Assembly (NCBI GenBank): GCA_001464615.1
Contig: LNFI01000019.1
Span: 41,991-105,990 of the forward strand
DNA length: 64,000 nucleotides
Source: Sphingomonadales bacterium Ga0077557
Lineage (GTDB): Bacteria > Pseudomonadota > Alphaproteobacteria > Sphingomonadales > Sphingomonadaceae
Direction of reading: 5' to 3'
Shown here: positions 28,704-37,583 of the stretch, one piece after another
How the letters are laid out: each line of letters starts with the position of its first letter
How positions within the stretch are numbered: position 1 is the first letter of the stretch
Made by a program: the position numbers and the translations under genes
The notes under the pieces: model-generated
Told to the model about the DNA's origin: nothing
The model's database searches: none
What the model saw: only the letters and a program-made list of their open reading frames with translations

Positions 28704-29648
28704 GTGGAAGAAACCGGCGCAAGCTGGGAGTTTAAGGTGCTGCCCAAGGTCTTGTTGATCGCCGATGGTGCTGATGCCGCGCGTGCGGGGAAATCGGTGC
28801 TGGCGTTGGTTGGTGCCCACCCGATTGGCCCGGTGGCAATGTCTGCGGCACGGGGGGCACTCGCGACGCCAGATGGCATTGATGCGATTCTGATCGATGC
28901 CGATGGCAGTGACGATGATGCGCTTGAGCTGGTGCTTCATGAGACGGCCAATTTGGTTGCCAACAGTGCGATAGGCGTCGTGATCAATTTTGATGAACGC
29001 CGAATCGATCAAGTCAGCGCCCATATGCTGACCGAGCGGGTTCAACTCCTCTGCAATGCACCGCTCGCCGAACAGGTATCTGCGCTGGCGATCGCGCTGA
29101 CCGGCAAACCCGGCAACCGCCTGCGCCAGAGGAGCGATCATCAGGATCGCCACAGCGAGCGCCTCAACCAGTTGAATGCCGAAGTCGCGCGAATCGCTGA
29201 AACGCTTGCCCGGCTTGCCAATGCCGAGCCAAGCAGCATGCGACCGCTGTTGGGCGACCGGAAATCGGGCTATCGCGGACCCGATGCCGCAGACGGCACG
29301 ACCATTTCGGCCAATGACGTCCGCCAAGTTATTCGCGGGCGACGGATCCGCGATCAGTTTTTCGGTGCCGGGCTTTTCGAGGACCCTGCCTGGGACATGC
29401 TGCTGGATTTGTTCGCCGCTGACCTGGAGCGCGCGCGCGTTTCTGTGTCGAGCCTTTGCATCGCAGCGGCCGTCGCGCCCACCACAGCGTTGCGCTGGAT
29501 CAGCAGGATGACCGAAGCAGGGTTGTTCGAACGCGAAGCCGATCCGTTTGATCGACGACGGGCTTTTATGCGGCTTTCCGCTCAGGCCAGAGACAGCATG
29601 CGCGATTATTGGCTGGCGGTGAAAGCGGCAGGGGCAGTGATCCGCTAG
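28704..29648 (+). CDS. Pseudo-receiver / winged-helix (MarR-like) regulator
   Basis: A 314-residue protein. The N-terminal 130 residues look like a degenerate receiver or related alpha/beta domain (VLLIADGADAARAGKSVLAL, DAILIDADG). A polar linker with coiled coil (about 145-175) leads to a C-terminal winged helix (VSVSSLCIAAAVAPTTALRW, MTEAGLFEREADPFDRRRAF, MRLSAQARDSMRDY), close to MarR/DUF-type wings. The start is GTG 28704 with GGAG 7 bases before it. Its target is unknown; tRNA-Val follows. Confidence 0.75.
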   Translation: MEETGASWEFKVLPKVLLIADGADAARAGKSVLALVGAHPIGPVAMSAARGALATPDGIDAILIDADGSDDDALELVLHETANLVANSAIGVVINFDERRIDQVSAHMLTERVQLLCNAPLAEQVSALAIALTGKPGNRLRQRSDHQDRHSERLNQLNAEVARIAETLARLANAEPSSMRPLLGDRKSGYRGPDAADGTTISANDVRQVIRGRRIRDQFFGAGLFEDPAWDMLLDLFAADLERARVSVSSLCIAAAVAPTTALRWISRMTEAGLFEREADPFDRRRAFMRLSAQARDSMRDYWLAVKAAGAVIR

Positions 29649-29750
29649 TGTCGATTGACCCAATTGGCGGTTGAGTCGCGCCGCTTTTTGGGTCGCATTG
29701 CTGGGAGGGGCTTGCGCAATATCGCGGGCTTTGGCACGGCAGCGCAGGGC

Positions 29751-29826
29751 GGGCGATTAGCTCAGTTGGTAGAGCGTCTCGTTTACACCGAGAATGTCGG
29801 CGGTTCGAGCCCGTCATCGCCCACCA
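29751..29826 (+). tRNA. tRNA-Val (anticodon UAC)
   Basis: A 76-base cloverleaf with encoded CCA. The acceptor stem GGGCGAT/ATCGCCC, D-loop AGCTCAGTTGGTAGAG, anticodon stem TCTCG/CGAGA with loop TTTACAC (anticodon TAC at 29784-29786), and T-arm GGCGGTTCGAGCCCGTC are all present. Confidence 0.97.
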
Positions 29827-29843
29827 TTTTTTTCGACTGTTGG

Positions 29844-30431
29844 TTACAGCGCACGGATCAGCCGGGTCGCGCGCGCAATCCAGGCAGGATCCGAAACGAT
29901 CTGCTGTCGGCTGCCCGCGCCGAGTGGCAGCACCTGCAGCTTGCCCGCGCCGCCTTCACTCCCGGCCTGTTCCCGACCGATCAGCCGACCAAACAAGAAG
30001 CGACCGGCGACGCGGGGCACCAAGACGTCGCAGTTGAGCGCCTGGTTGAACGATCTGGGGGCAAGCGTCTCGCACCAGATTTCGTCGCCGACCCGGTAAT
30101 CGCCAAGGCTGGCGCTGACGGTAACCGCCACAAGCCCCGGGGCCGGGCGCGGTGGTGTAAGTGCTGCCGCGCGGCGCGGCGCATAGGCACCGCTGGCGTC
30201 CAGAATGGCGGCGACGGCGATATCGCTGTGATTGGGGAGCTTGACCAGATCAGCAGCAGCAACGCCGAGCGCGTCTGCGATACGGTTGAGCCAGCCGACC
30301 GATACGGTTCGGGTCCCGGTTTCGAGCCGGCCAATTGTTTGCGCTGTCGTCTGCGGCAGGCAGGCGCGCGCGACATCGTCAAGAGTCATGCCTTTGGCCT
30401 GGCGAACTTCGCGGATTGCCGTGATCATCAT
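29844..30431 (-). CDS. XRE-type helix-turn-helix regulator
   Basis: A 195-residue protein. The N-terminal HTH (TAIREVRQAKGMTLDDVARA, TIGRLETGTRTVSVGWLNRI, ADALGVAAADL) is followed by a beta-rich C-terminal domain (YRVGDEIWCETLAPRSFNQA, CDVLVPRVAGRFLFGRLIGR) similar in layout to S24/LexA-like domains. No Ser-Lys catalytic pair is obvious, so it may be a non-cleaving ligand or dimer domain. It is divergent from the DUF6456 gene with symmetric DNA between them. Confidence 0.85.
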   Translation of the reverse strand: MMITAIREVRQAKGMTLDDVARACLPQTTAQTIGRLETGTRTVSVGWLNRIADALGVAAADLVKLPNHSDIAVAAILDASGAYAPRRAAALTPPRPAPGLVAVTVSASLGDYRVGDEIWCETLAPRSFNQALNCDVLVPRVAGRFLFGRLIGREQAGSEGGAGKLQVLPLGAGSRQQIVSDPAWIARATRLIRAL

Positions 30432-30442
30432 GCGCCCCCACC

Positions 30443-30475
30443 AATAACCAGATCGGTTTGTTATTTCCTACAAAC
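30443..30475. promoter_or_regulatory. Nested inverted repeats between the XRE and DUF6456 genes
   Basis: AATAAC (30443-30448) / GTTATT (30460-30465) and GTTTGT (30456-30461) / ACAAAC (30470-30475) are two overlapping perfect 6-base inverted repeats in the divergent gap. They are AT-rich compared with their surroundings. This is a likely operator for the XRE regulator, by position and symmetry. Confidence 0.5.
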
Positions 30476-30527
30476 TATCCCTTATGGCAAGCCCTAGCCC
30501 GAGTCACCAGAATGGAAGGGCCAGCAA

Positions 30528-31010
30528 ATGCGTGAATTGGTCGAATGCGAGATCGATGCGGCGGGGATCATGAGCGCACCTGCTGCGACTGCTCGGCGGC
30601 GGCGCAGCGTTACCGTCAATGTTGCGGAGTCCCCGCTATCCTGGCTTCGGTCGCGTGGCCTGGTCGATAGTCGCCAGTTCGAAGCCGGTGAGCGCTTGCG
30701 GGCCGATTATGAAACGGCGTCGCTTGGTCCCTCTGTGACGATGCGCTGGGAATCCGGCCCGGTGTCGCGCGGCAGGCGCGCCGCTGGCGCGGCAATCGAC
30801 CCAACACTGGCGCAGCTTATGGCCAAACGGCGGTTCGATGCGGCGATTGCCGCGGCTGGACCGGGGCTGGCCGATGTTGCCTGGCGCGTCATTTGCGCAG
30901 GCGAAGCGCTGCCGATGGCGGAGAAGGCGCTGGGATGGCCCGTTCGCGCTGGAAAACTGGTCTTGTGTCTGGCCCTTGATCGGATCGCATCGCATTATCA
31001 GCTTCCCTGA
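30528..31010 (+). CDS. DUF6456 domain protein
   Basis: A 160-residue protein with the pattern ESPLSWLRSRG, FEAGERLRADYETA, PSVTMRWESGPVS, then an alpha-helical C-terminal part (RRFDAAIAAAGPGLADVAWR, ALGWPVRAGKLVLCLALDRI). This matches the alphaproteobacterial DUF6456 domain, whose C-terminus resembles a DNA-binding helical unit. Its function is unknown. It is divergent from the XRE gene and may be its target. Confidence 0.8.
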   Translation: MRELVECEIDAAGIMSAPAATARRRRSVTVNVAESPLSWLRSRGLVDSRQFEAGERLRADYETASLGPSVTMRWESGPVSRGRRAAGAAIDPTLAQLMAKRRFDAAIAAAGPGLADVAWRVICAGEALPMAEKALGWPVRAGKLVLCLALDRIASHYQLP

Positions 31011-31135
31011 CGGGGGCGCTTAGGGCGTCAAAGGGGTGGTGCTGCGGGGACAGTGGCGGTCGGGAGCTGGGCGCGCTAGACACCCGGCAATCGATGCACG
31101 GTAGGGCCAGCGGCCCGCAACAAAGGAAAGCTGCC

Positions 31136-31798
31136 ATGATTGTTTATGGGTCGACAATTTCGCCCTTCGTTCGCAAAGTGATGGCGTTCGCGGCCGAAAA
31201 GGGCCTGGCGCTGACCATCGAAGCGGCCGGGCTGGGGCGCGGCGGGCCTGAATTTCTTGAATCCAGCCCGTTCGGCAAGATCCCTGGCTTTCGCGATCCC
31301 GGTGCCGATGGCGGCAAGGATTTCTGCATTTCGGATTCGACGGCGATTTGCGCCTATCTGGAAGCCAAATATCCGGAACCCAATATGATCCCGGTGGCAC
31401 CCATCGCGCATGCCCGGACGATCTGGTTTGAAGAATATGCGGATTCGATCTTTTTTGCGAGCGCCGCGAAGATTTTCGTTCACCGGCTGCTCTATCCCAA
31501 GATGCTGAAACGGCCCTTTGATGAAGCGATTGCTGCCAACGCTGTAGATGTCGAGTTGCCACCGTTGTTTGACTATCTGGAAGGGGTCATTCCGCCGAGC
31601 GGCTTTCTAGTCGAAGACCGGATCACGCTGGCCGATATCGCCGTCTGCAGTCCATTTGTGAACCTGGCGCATACTGAAATGGTGATCGATCCGGCGCGCT
31701 GGCCAACGACTGCTGGCTATGTGAGCGCTATCCTTGCGCGACCGAGCTTCGCCCCGATCGTGGCCGCAGAACGCGCCATGGTCGCTGCACTGGGCTGA
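31136..31798 (+). CDS. Glutathione S-transferase family protein
   Basis: A 220-residue GST with a thioredoxin-like N-terminus (GSTISPFVRKVMAFAAEKG, FGKIPGF, ISDSTAICAYLEAKYP) and a helical C-terminal domain (ITLADIAVCSPFVNLAHTEM). Ser9 or Ser7 sits where the catalytic residue of Ser-type GSTs lies. It probably has detoxification or thiol-transfer activity. GGAAAG in front of ATG 31136 fixes the start; the next gene, 29 bases on, is a VOC protein. Confidence 0.9.
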   Translation: MIVYGSTISPFVRKVMAFAAEKGLALTIEAAGLGRGGPEFLESSPFGKIPGFRDPGADGGKDFCISDSTAICAYLEAKYPEPNMIPVAPIAHARTIWFEEYADSIFFASAAKIFVHRLLYPKMLKRPFDEAIAANAVDVELPPLFDYLEGVIPPSGFLVEDRITLADIAVCSPFVNLAHTEMVIDPARWPTTAGYVSAILARPSFAPIVAAERAMVAALG

Positions 31799-31827
31799 AG
31801 GGTTTATTCGTCGAAAGGGAGAGCGAT

Positions 31828-32220
31828 ATGCTGAATTACGCGACTGTGGGCTCAAACGACCTGGAAAAGGCCAAGGCCTTTTACGACGCACTGCTTGAAT
31901 CGATCGGGATGAAGACGTTCTTCAACCATCCGAGCGGCGGGCGGCTTTATGGTCGGCCGGGCAAGAGCCTTTTTGGGGTGCTTGGGCCCTATGATGGCAA
32001 TGAAGCCACAATCGGCAATGGGACATTGGCTGGTTTCGGGCTTGAAAGCCGCGAGGCGGTCGCTGCGTTTCACGCCAAGGCGCTTGCGCTCGGCGCTGTT
32101 AATGAAGGTGATCCGGGGCCGCGCGGCGGCGAGGACTCGCCTGCCTATTTCGCTTATTTCCGCGATCCAGATGGCAATAAGCTGTGTGCCTATCATTTTC
32201 TGCCGCGGCCAGCGCGCTGA
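31828..32220 (+). CDS. VOC-family (glyoxalase-like) protein
   Basis: A 130-residue vicinal oxygen chelate protein: YATVGSNDLEKAKAFYDALL, a middle AFHAKALALGAVNEGDPGPR and the end YFAYFRDPDGNKLCAYHF. Metal ligands would be the Glu/His positions of the family; the His of the usual first ligand position is replaced by Thr (ATVGSND), as in many non-glyoxalase VOC proteins. Substrate unknown. It lies after the GST gene. Confidence 0.9.
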   Translation: MLNYATVGSNDLEKAKAFYDALLESIGMKTFFNHPSGGRLYGRPGKSLFGVLGPYDGNEATIGNGTLAGFGLESREAVAAFHAKALALGAVNEGDPGPRGGEDSPAYFAYFRDPDGNKLCAYHFLPRPAR

Positions 32221-32240
32221 CTTTCGCTGGCGAGGATGTG

Positions 32241-33185
32241 ATGCAGGTCGAGATTCTGAAATGCCATGGGTCCGGCAATGACTTTCCGCTGATCGACGCG
32301 CGCGCGATGACGCTGACCGATGCCCAATGGTCGGCCGTCGCGCGCGCCCTTGCCGACCGATCCGGGCTGGTCGGCGGCGACGGCCTGTTGCTGCTCGATA
32401 AAAGATCCGAAATGGATGTTTTGTCGATGCGGATGTTGAATGTTGATGGGTCTGAGGCTGAAACATGCCTTAATGGGCTGCGATGCGTTGCGCGGGCGGG
32501 GTTTGAGGCGCTGGGGGTGAGCGAAGCGACGGTTGGGCTGAAGACCAGCCGCGCCGAGGTACAGCTCGACCCGCCGCTCGCCCCAGGCGTGGTGACGGTG
32601 CGCGAGACCGTCGGCCCGGCTGATCTGGATGTGGCGCGCTGGCCGCTTGGCGACGCGACCCGGATTGTCGAGGCGGTCATCCCGCTGCTCAACAGCCCCC
32701 GAATGTTCACCGCCATCGCGATGCCCAACCCGCATCTGGTGAGCTTTGTCGACCGCATCGATGACGACGAACTGAGCGCGATCGGCGCCCGCTGCGAGGC
32801 CGCGCCCGCCTGGCTGCCCAACCGCGCCAATGTGTCGTTCATCGAACAGCGCGGCGGCGATCTGTTCGTGCGCACCTTTGAACGCGGGGTTGGCCTGACC
32901 AATAGCTGCGGCAGCGCGATGGCGGCATCGACCTATGCCGCCTGCCTGACCGGCAGGATCGATTATGACCGGATGCTGACCGTCTTCAACCAAGGCGGCA
33001 TGGTGCGGGCGATGGCGACCCCGGCGGGGATCGTGACGCTATCGGGCAATGCAACATTTGAATGGCGCGGCACGGTGACGATCGATTTCGCCACCGAAAA
33101 AGCAACCGACCTGATCATCACCGAACGCCGCGATGACGAAGTGGCGGCCTGGGACGCGGTGATCTCGGCGCTGGCGGCGGGGTGA
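32241..33185 (+). CDS. Diaminopimelate epimerase-like protein (divergent DapF)
   Basis: A 314-residue member of the DapF/PrpF fold. Both active cysteines are present: Cys76 in VDGSEAETCLNGLRC and Cys223 in FERGVGLTNSCGSAMAAS. The usual surroundings (MCGNGARC; GETLACGTG) are changed: Gly to Leu after the first Cys and Glu to Leu before the second. The protein is about 40 residues longer than typical DapF. It may be the lysine/peptidoglycan epimerase or a paralogue with another substrate. Confidence 0.75.
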   Translation: MQVEILKCHGSGNDFPLIDARAMTLTDAQWSAVARALADRSGLVGGDGLLLLDKRSEMDVLSMRMLNVDGSEAETCLNGLRCVARAGFEALGVSEATVGLKTSRAEVQLDPPLAPGVVTVRETVGPADLDVARWPLGDATRIVEAVIPLLNSPRMFTAIAMPNPHLVSFVDRIDDDELSAIGARCEAAPAWLPNRANVSFIEQRGGDLFVRTFERGVGLTNSCGSAMAASTYAACLTGRIDYDRMLTVFNQGGMVRAMATPAGIVTLSGNATFEWRGTVTIDFATEKATDLIITERRDDEVAAWDAVISALAAG

Positions 33186-33305
33186 GGGACGGGCGGGGCA
33201 GCGGCTCCACCTAATCTCCACGATTCGGCCACACTAGCGCAAGCGACGGGCTGGAGATTGGCGCATCGCCCGTGCATGATGCGATGGGCCGCCCAAGGAT
33301 CCGTG

Positions 33306-33467
33306 ATGCCCCTTTCCGCTTCATCCCCTGCCACGTCATCGCTGGGCGCAGACACCCGCCGCGACAATGCGCTGATCCTGACCGCCTATCTCGCCTGCGA
33401 GGGGTTTCGCACCGTGACGGCGGTCGATGGCGAGGTCGCGCTGGTGCGGGAACGCGGGGTAACCTAA
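33306..33467 (+). pseudogene. Fragment of a response-regulator receiver domain
   Basis: A short reading frame holds DNALILTAYLACEGFRTVTA then VDGEVALVRERG, the first half of an OmpR-type receiver. It stops before the phosphorylation site, and the DNA-binding half is absent. The 310-base gap between the DapF-like gene and the LysR gene contains nothing else I can support. It looks like a remnant of a deleted two-component gene. Confidence 0.55.
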
Positions 33468-33496
33468 TGTGACGAGGCCGAGGAGCGATCCAAATT

Positions 33497-34408
33497 ATGG
33501 ACATTCAACAGCTAAAGTATTTTTTGGCCGTCATTGACAACGGGAGCTACCAGCGCGCGGCCGATGCCCTGGGCGTGACGCAGTCAGCCCTGACTAAGAG
33601 TGTTTCTCGCCTGGAAGTCTTCCTTGGCGTTACCCTTCTGAATCGCGGCCACCACGGGTCCACGGCGACCACTTTTGGTGCTGCTTTTGCTTTGCGAGCG
33701 CGGGCAATCTGCTCCGAAGAAGTCGCGGCGCGCACCGAATTGGCTGACCTGCTGCACGGTGATCACGGCCATGTCCGCCTAGGGATGGGGATTGCCTTTG
33801 CCAATGGCATCATTCCTCGGGTGATCAGGGAGTTTCGCCAATATTACAAGCGCGCAACGATCACGGTAAGGGAGGGCATGTCGCCGGATTTATTCGATGC
33901 CCTAAGGCGCGGGGATATCGATTTCGTCATAAGCTCGCCGCTTGACCGCCCGGCAACAATGGCGCTCGAGTTCGACCAAACTTTTCTCTTCGAGGACAGT
34001 GACGATATCGTCGCAGCGCAGAGCCACCCGCTGGCTGGGCGCGAAGATATTCACTTTGAGAGTCTTCGCGAATATCCTTGGGTGATAACGAACAGCGTGC
34101 CCGTATTACGCCATCTGCTTTGGCGCACTTTTCGCGATCATGGTGTGGCACCCCCTGATCATGTCATTCTCACAGATTCGGTGGAGCTGGCGAAAAAACT
34201 GGTGGCAGAGCAGAGTTATCTTGTTCTGCTCGGCCGGGAGTTCATCCGACACGAAGAAAAACTCGGCCTTCTTTGCGCCTTATCGGTCGATAGCTTCAAG
34301 CCGACCAGGTCAACCTTTCTGACCATGCGCCGAGGGTCGGTGATAAATTCGGCGTCCACCGCGTTCGTCGATTTACTCCTCAAAGCCACCGCCACGGATA
34401 TTCCATAA
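33497..34408 (+). CDS. LysR-family transcriptional regulator
   Basis: A 303-residue LTTR with the N-terminal HTH (MDIQQLKYFLAVIDNGSYQR, ADALGVTQSALTKSVSRLEV) and a periplasmic-binding-like effector domain (VRLGMGIAFANGIIPRVIRE, DFVISSPLD). It lies 82 bases upstream of and parallel to a TonB-dependent receptor gene, and probably controls it. The effector is unknown. Confidence 0.93.
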   Translation: MDIQQLKYFLAVIDNGSYQRAADALGVTQSALTKSVSRLEVFLGVTLLNRGHHGSTATTFGAAFALRARAICSEEVAARTELADLLHGDHGHVRLGMGIAFANGIIPRVIREFRQYYKRATITVREGMSPDLFDALRRGDIDFVISSPLDRPATMALEFDQTFLFEDSDDIVAAQSHPLAGREDIHFESLREYPWVITNSVPVLRHLLWRTFRDHGVAPPDHVILTDSVELAKKLVAEQSYLVLLGREFIRHEEKLGLLCALSVDSFKPTRSTFLTMRRGSVINSASTAFVDLLLKATATDIP

Positions 34409-34490
34409 TGGAATAGTATCGGACAATTTTACATTATATCGTTCCCCATTCGTCGGTCATCTTGATCATAGATTTCGGGGGAACAGAAAA

Positions 34491-36728
34491 ATGCGACATA
34501 ATCTGATGTGCAGCGCAGCCGTGCTTGCATCTATCTGGCTCGCGCCTGCCGTGGCAAACGCTCAAGAAGCGCCGGCCGCCAATACAGAAGCTAGCGATGG
34601 CCGACTTGAGGAAATCGTCGTTACGGCGCGCAAGCGGGAGGAGAATAACCAAACCGTGCCGATCGCGGTCACGGCATTATCCAGCGCGGCGCTAGAGCGT
34701 CAGCAGATCCGCAACCTCGAAGATATCAGCCAGAGCGTGCCGAACCTTGCGCTGACCAGGACGCAGGGCAGCAACAATACGGCCCAGATTTTCATCCGGG
34801 GCGTTGGGCAGGACGATTCGGTTGTTTCGATCGAACCCGCTATCGGCCTTTACGTCGATGGCGTTCCTTATGTGAAGGCAATTGGCGCGTTGCTCGACCT
34901 GATTGAGTTTGACCGGATCGAGGTCCTGCGCGGCCCCCAGGGCACGCTCTACGGGCGAAACTCTACCGGCGGTGCAGTCAAATTTGAAACGCGTCGGCCA
35001 ACGACAGATGGATATCATTACACGGGCGACGTAACCCTCGGCAGCTTCAACCGCGTCGATTTTCGCGGCTCGTTCAACGTGCCGCTCAGTTCGACGCTTG
35101 CGATCAAACTCGATGGCATCTCGCGTTCCGATAGTGGTTATGTTGACAATGCCGCCTTCGCCTCGAACGCCAACGTCGAACGCAACCTCAATCAGCTCAA
35201 TCGGCAAAGCGTGCGTCTCGCCCTACTTTGGACGCCATCCGATCGGTTTTCGCTCTTTGCGTCGGCGGATGGCACGCGTGACAGATCGGGTGCGCAAACC
35301 GGTGTTCCCTTCATCAGCGGCGCGCCTGCCGATAATTTGATCGGTACGACGGGCGTTATCAATCGCTCGAGGCCGCTCTTCGGACCGCGTCTTGCCAATC
35401 CTGACGTGCTTTCGCCCAACCGGTTTGATGCCTGGGGCGGCCAGGTGACGGCCCAACTGGACTTCGATTCCTTTGCGATCAAGTCGGTGAGCGGTTATCG
35501 CGGCTTCTCACTTGATCAGGCCATTGACACCAATGGTGGGCCTGCCGCTCCCGGACTGGTCAGCCAGAATGGCGCGCCGATCAATCGAGCTCGGGGCAAC
35601 AATTTGGTCCGTGCCTGGTCCCACGATACGTTTACCGAAGAACTACAAGCGCTCTCGACAGGATCCGGTCCCTTTCAATGGGTCATCGGTGGATTTTTCA
35701 TGCGCGAAAACAATCGGGATACCGATATTTTTGGGACTTTCACGACCAATGCCTCTGGCTTCAACATTCGTCAGATAACCACCAGTTACGCGGCATTTGG
35801 TGAAGCGACATATAAATTCACGCCGAAGCTGGAATTGACGGCTGGCGGTCGGTTTATTTATGATGAGAAAGAATATTCGCGCAATCATTTTGCCGCATTT
35901 GGTCTGCCGGTTTTCACGGGCGCGGCCTATTCCGGGTCAACCGTGCAAAATTGGAGTAAGTTCACGCCGCGTGTTGTGCTGAACTATCATCCGACTGATG
36001 ATCTGCTCCTGTATACCAGTTGGGCTGAAGGCTATCAGTCGGGCGCATTCCAATCGTTTGAATTCACGTCTGCAGCGCGTTCAAACACGCCGTTCGCCCC
36101 GACGTTGGTCACCACTTATGAAGGCGGCCTAAAGAGCGAATTCTTCGACAAAAGGCTGCGCTTCAACGCCGCGATCTTCCTGTCTGATTACACCGACATT
36201 CCATCAACTGTTATCACCGCTCTCGACACGTTTCAGGTGTTGACGAACGATGTCCAGATCTGGGGCACGGAATTCGAAGTTGAGGCTGTCCCGATCAAAG
36301 GTCTGACACTTTACGGTAATCTGTCGACCTTGAATGATCGCTACTCGCGCTCAGTGATCGCTGCGTCGTTCGTCCCGGGCCAGGGTGGGGCAAACAATCT
36401 GAAATTCGCCCCTGATATCAGCTGGAAGCTTGGTGGAGAGTATGCAGTTGATGTCGGACCTGGAACGGTGAGCTTCGGGAGCAACCTTTCCTATACCGGA
36501 CGGTTCTTCGCCAACACCGTTAACACGCCGTTCGGTGTTCAGGAGCCTTTTTACCTTCTTGACGGGCAGGTGTCGTTTGAATCTGCCGATACCCGGTGGA
36601 AGCTGACGGCCGGTGTGAAGAACCTTACCGACGAACTCTATGCGCCACAGCTAACGACGCAGGGCGGCGGTGCTGCGTTCTTTGCTGCACCCCGTACATG
36701 GTCGCTGACGCTTCGGATCAAGGGCTGA
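34491..36728 (+). CDS. TonB-dependent outer-membrane receptor
   Basis: A 745-residue receptor. Sec signal to AVANAQ; TonB box-like region LEEIVVTARKREENN; plug (IPIAVTALSSAALERQQ-like, IFIRGVGQDDSVVSIEPA, VEVLRGPQGTLYGRNSTGGA); then a 22-strand barrel closing with FAAPRTWSLTLRIKG. It is of the sphingomonad IroE/FecA-like group used for uptake of siderophores, sugars or aromatic and plant compounds. The ligand cannot be read from sequence. LysR lies upstream; an unknown protein and a MarR regulator lie downstream. Confidence 0.94.
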   Translation: MRHNLMCSAAVLASIWLAPAVANAQEAPAANTEASDGRLEEIVVTARKREENNQTVPIAVTALSSAALERQQIRNLEDISQSVPNLALTRTQGSNNTAQIFIRGVGQDDSVVSIEPAIGLYVDGVPYVKAIGALLDLIEFDRIEVLRGPQGTLYGRNSTGGAVKFETRRPTTDGYHYTGDVTLGSFNRVDFRGSFNVPLSSTLAIKLDGISRSDSGYVDNAAFASNANVERNLNQLNRQSVRLALLWTPSDRFSLFASADGTRDRSGAQTGVPFISGAPADNLIGTTGVINRSRPLFGPRLANPDVLSPNRFDAWGGQVTAQLDFDSFAIKSVSGYRGFSLDQAIDTNGGPAAPGLVSQNGAPINRARGNNLVRAWSHDTFTEELQALSTGSGPFQWVIGGFFMRENNRDTDIFGTFTTNASGFNIRQITTSYAAFGEATYKFTPKLELTAGGRFIYDEKEYSRNHFAAFGLPVFTGAAYSGSTVQNWSKFTPRVVLNYHPTDDLLLYTSWAEGYQSGAFQSFEFTSAARSNTPFAPTLVTTYEGGLKSEFFDKRLRFNAAIFLSDYTDIPSTVITALDTFQVLTNDVQIWGTEFEVEAVPIKGLTLYGNLSTLNDRYSRSVIAASFVPGQGGANNLKFAPDISWKLGGEYAVDVGPGTVSFGSNLSYTGRFFANTVNTPFGVQEPFYLLDGQVSFESADTRWKLTAGVKNLTDELYAPQLTTQGGGAAFFAAPRTWSLTLRIKG

Positions 36729-36758
36729 GCCGCCAAACTTCTAAAGGGGTTCAATTAT

Positions 36759-37463
36759 ATGCTTTCACATATTTGCGGCCGGATCTCTTATCTGCATCAA
36801 GAGCACGGTGAAACCGGTCGCGAATGGTTTAGGATAACGCGCAACACCGATGGCACTCGTACGCTGCGAGCGACCTGCGAGATGGATACTGAGGGCATTC
36901 TGCGCGATTTGGTCTACACCATCGGCGCCGACTGGAAGCCATTGGATTCCTTCGTTCGGCTACATTCATCTGGCCAATTTTCCGGATCAAGCTGGTTCAG
37001 ATTCTCCGATACGTCCATCGTTTGTGAGGCAGAGCTCGCAGAGGCCGGACGGATTAGTCAGATCATATCGACTTCCGAGCGTCCGCACGTCTTTGCCGCG
37101 CATGCGCTAACCTGCGATGGGTGGCAGGTATCGCAATTTGACCATGGCCGCCCAGGGAAGCGTCAACCGATCTTGTCGGCCCATTGTTCGCCCCAGGCCG
37201 ATGGAGGAAGCGGGCCGCTTGGCGGCGTGAACCCCAAGGAGCTCGAATATTTGGGGCGCGCAGAGAAGGTCGTGCCGGCCGGCACTTTCGATACAGAACA
37301 TTACTTGATCCATACGCCGCGCGAAGATTGGCCGCCGCTTGAGCTTTGGGTGCACGGTGAAGACAGGATTTTGGTTCAGCTGGATTGGCCGGTGCTGAAA
37401 TCCAGCTATGTTCTGACGGAGCTGACGTCGGATATCTCTCAACGAAGCGGGCCACGATCATGA
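36759..37463 (+). CDS. Hypothetical protein downstream of the TonB receptor
   Basis: A 234-residue protein without a signal peptide. The pattern (HQEHGETGREWFRITRNTDG, EGILRDLVYTIGADWKPLDS, SSWFRFSDT, AGRISQIIST, VPAGTFDTEHYLIHTP, LELWVHGEDRILVQLDW) resembles DUF3108/DUF6134-like beta-barrel proteins found in sphingomonad catabolic clusters, sometimes tied to steroid or aromatic breakdown. The exact family is not certain. Its start follows the receptor by 30 bases with AAAGGGG upstream. Confidence 0.65.
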   Translation: MLSHICGRISYLHQEHGETGREWFRITRNTDGTRTLRATCEMDTEGILRDLVYTIGADWKPLDSFVRLHSSGQFSGSSWFRFSDTSIVCEAELAEAGRISQIISTSERPHVFAAHALTCDGWQVSQFDHGRPGKRQPILSAHCSPQADGGSGPLGGVNPKELEYLGRAEKVVPAGTFDTEHYLIHTPREDWPPLELWVHGEDRILVQLDWPVLKSSYVLTELTSDISQRSGPRS

Positions 37464-37583
37464 TCGATTGTCCGCAATGTCCCCGCGGCGATGTATTGTC
37501 GCCGACTTGGCGGCGCTGATCCGCTGCCCGGTCATGCTGATCGCCGGCATCGATTTCTCAGTTGCTGGTCCACCCGCAGTTAA

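Noticed and set aside
29655..30497. 280-residue plus-strand frame across tRNA-Val
   Set aside because: It runs through the tRNA gene and opposes the well-supported XRE regulator; no protein pattern.
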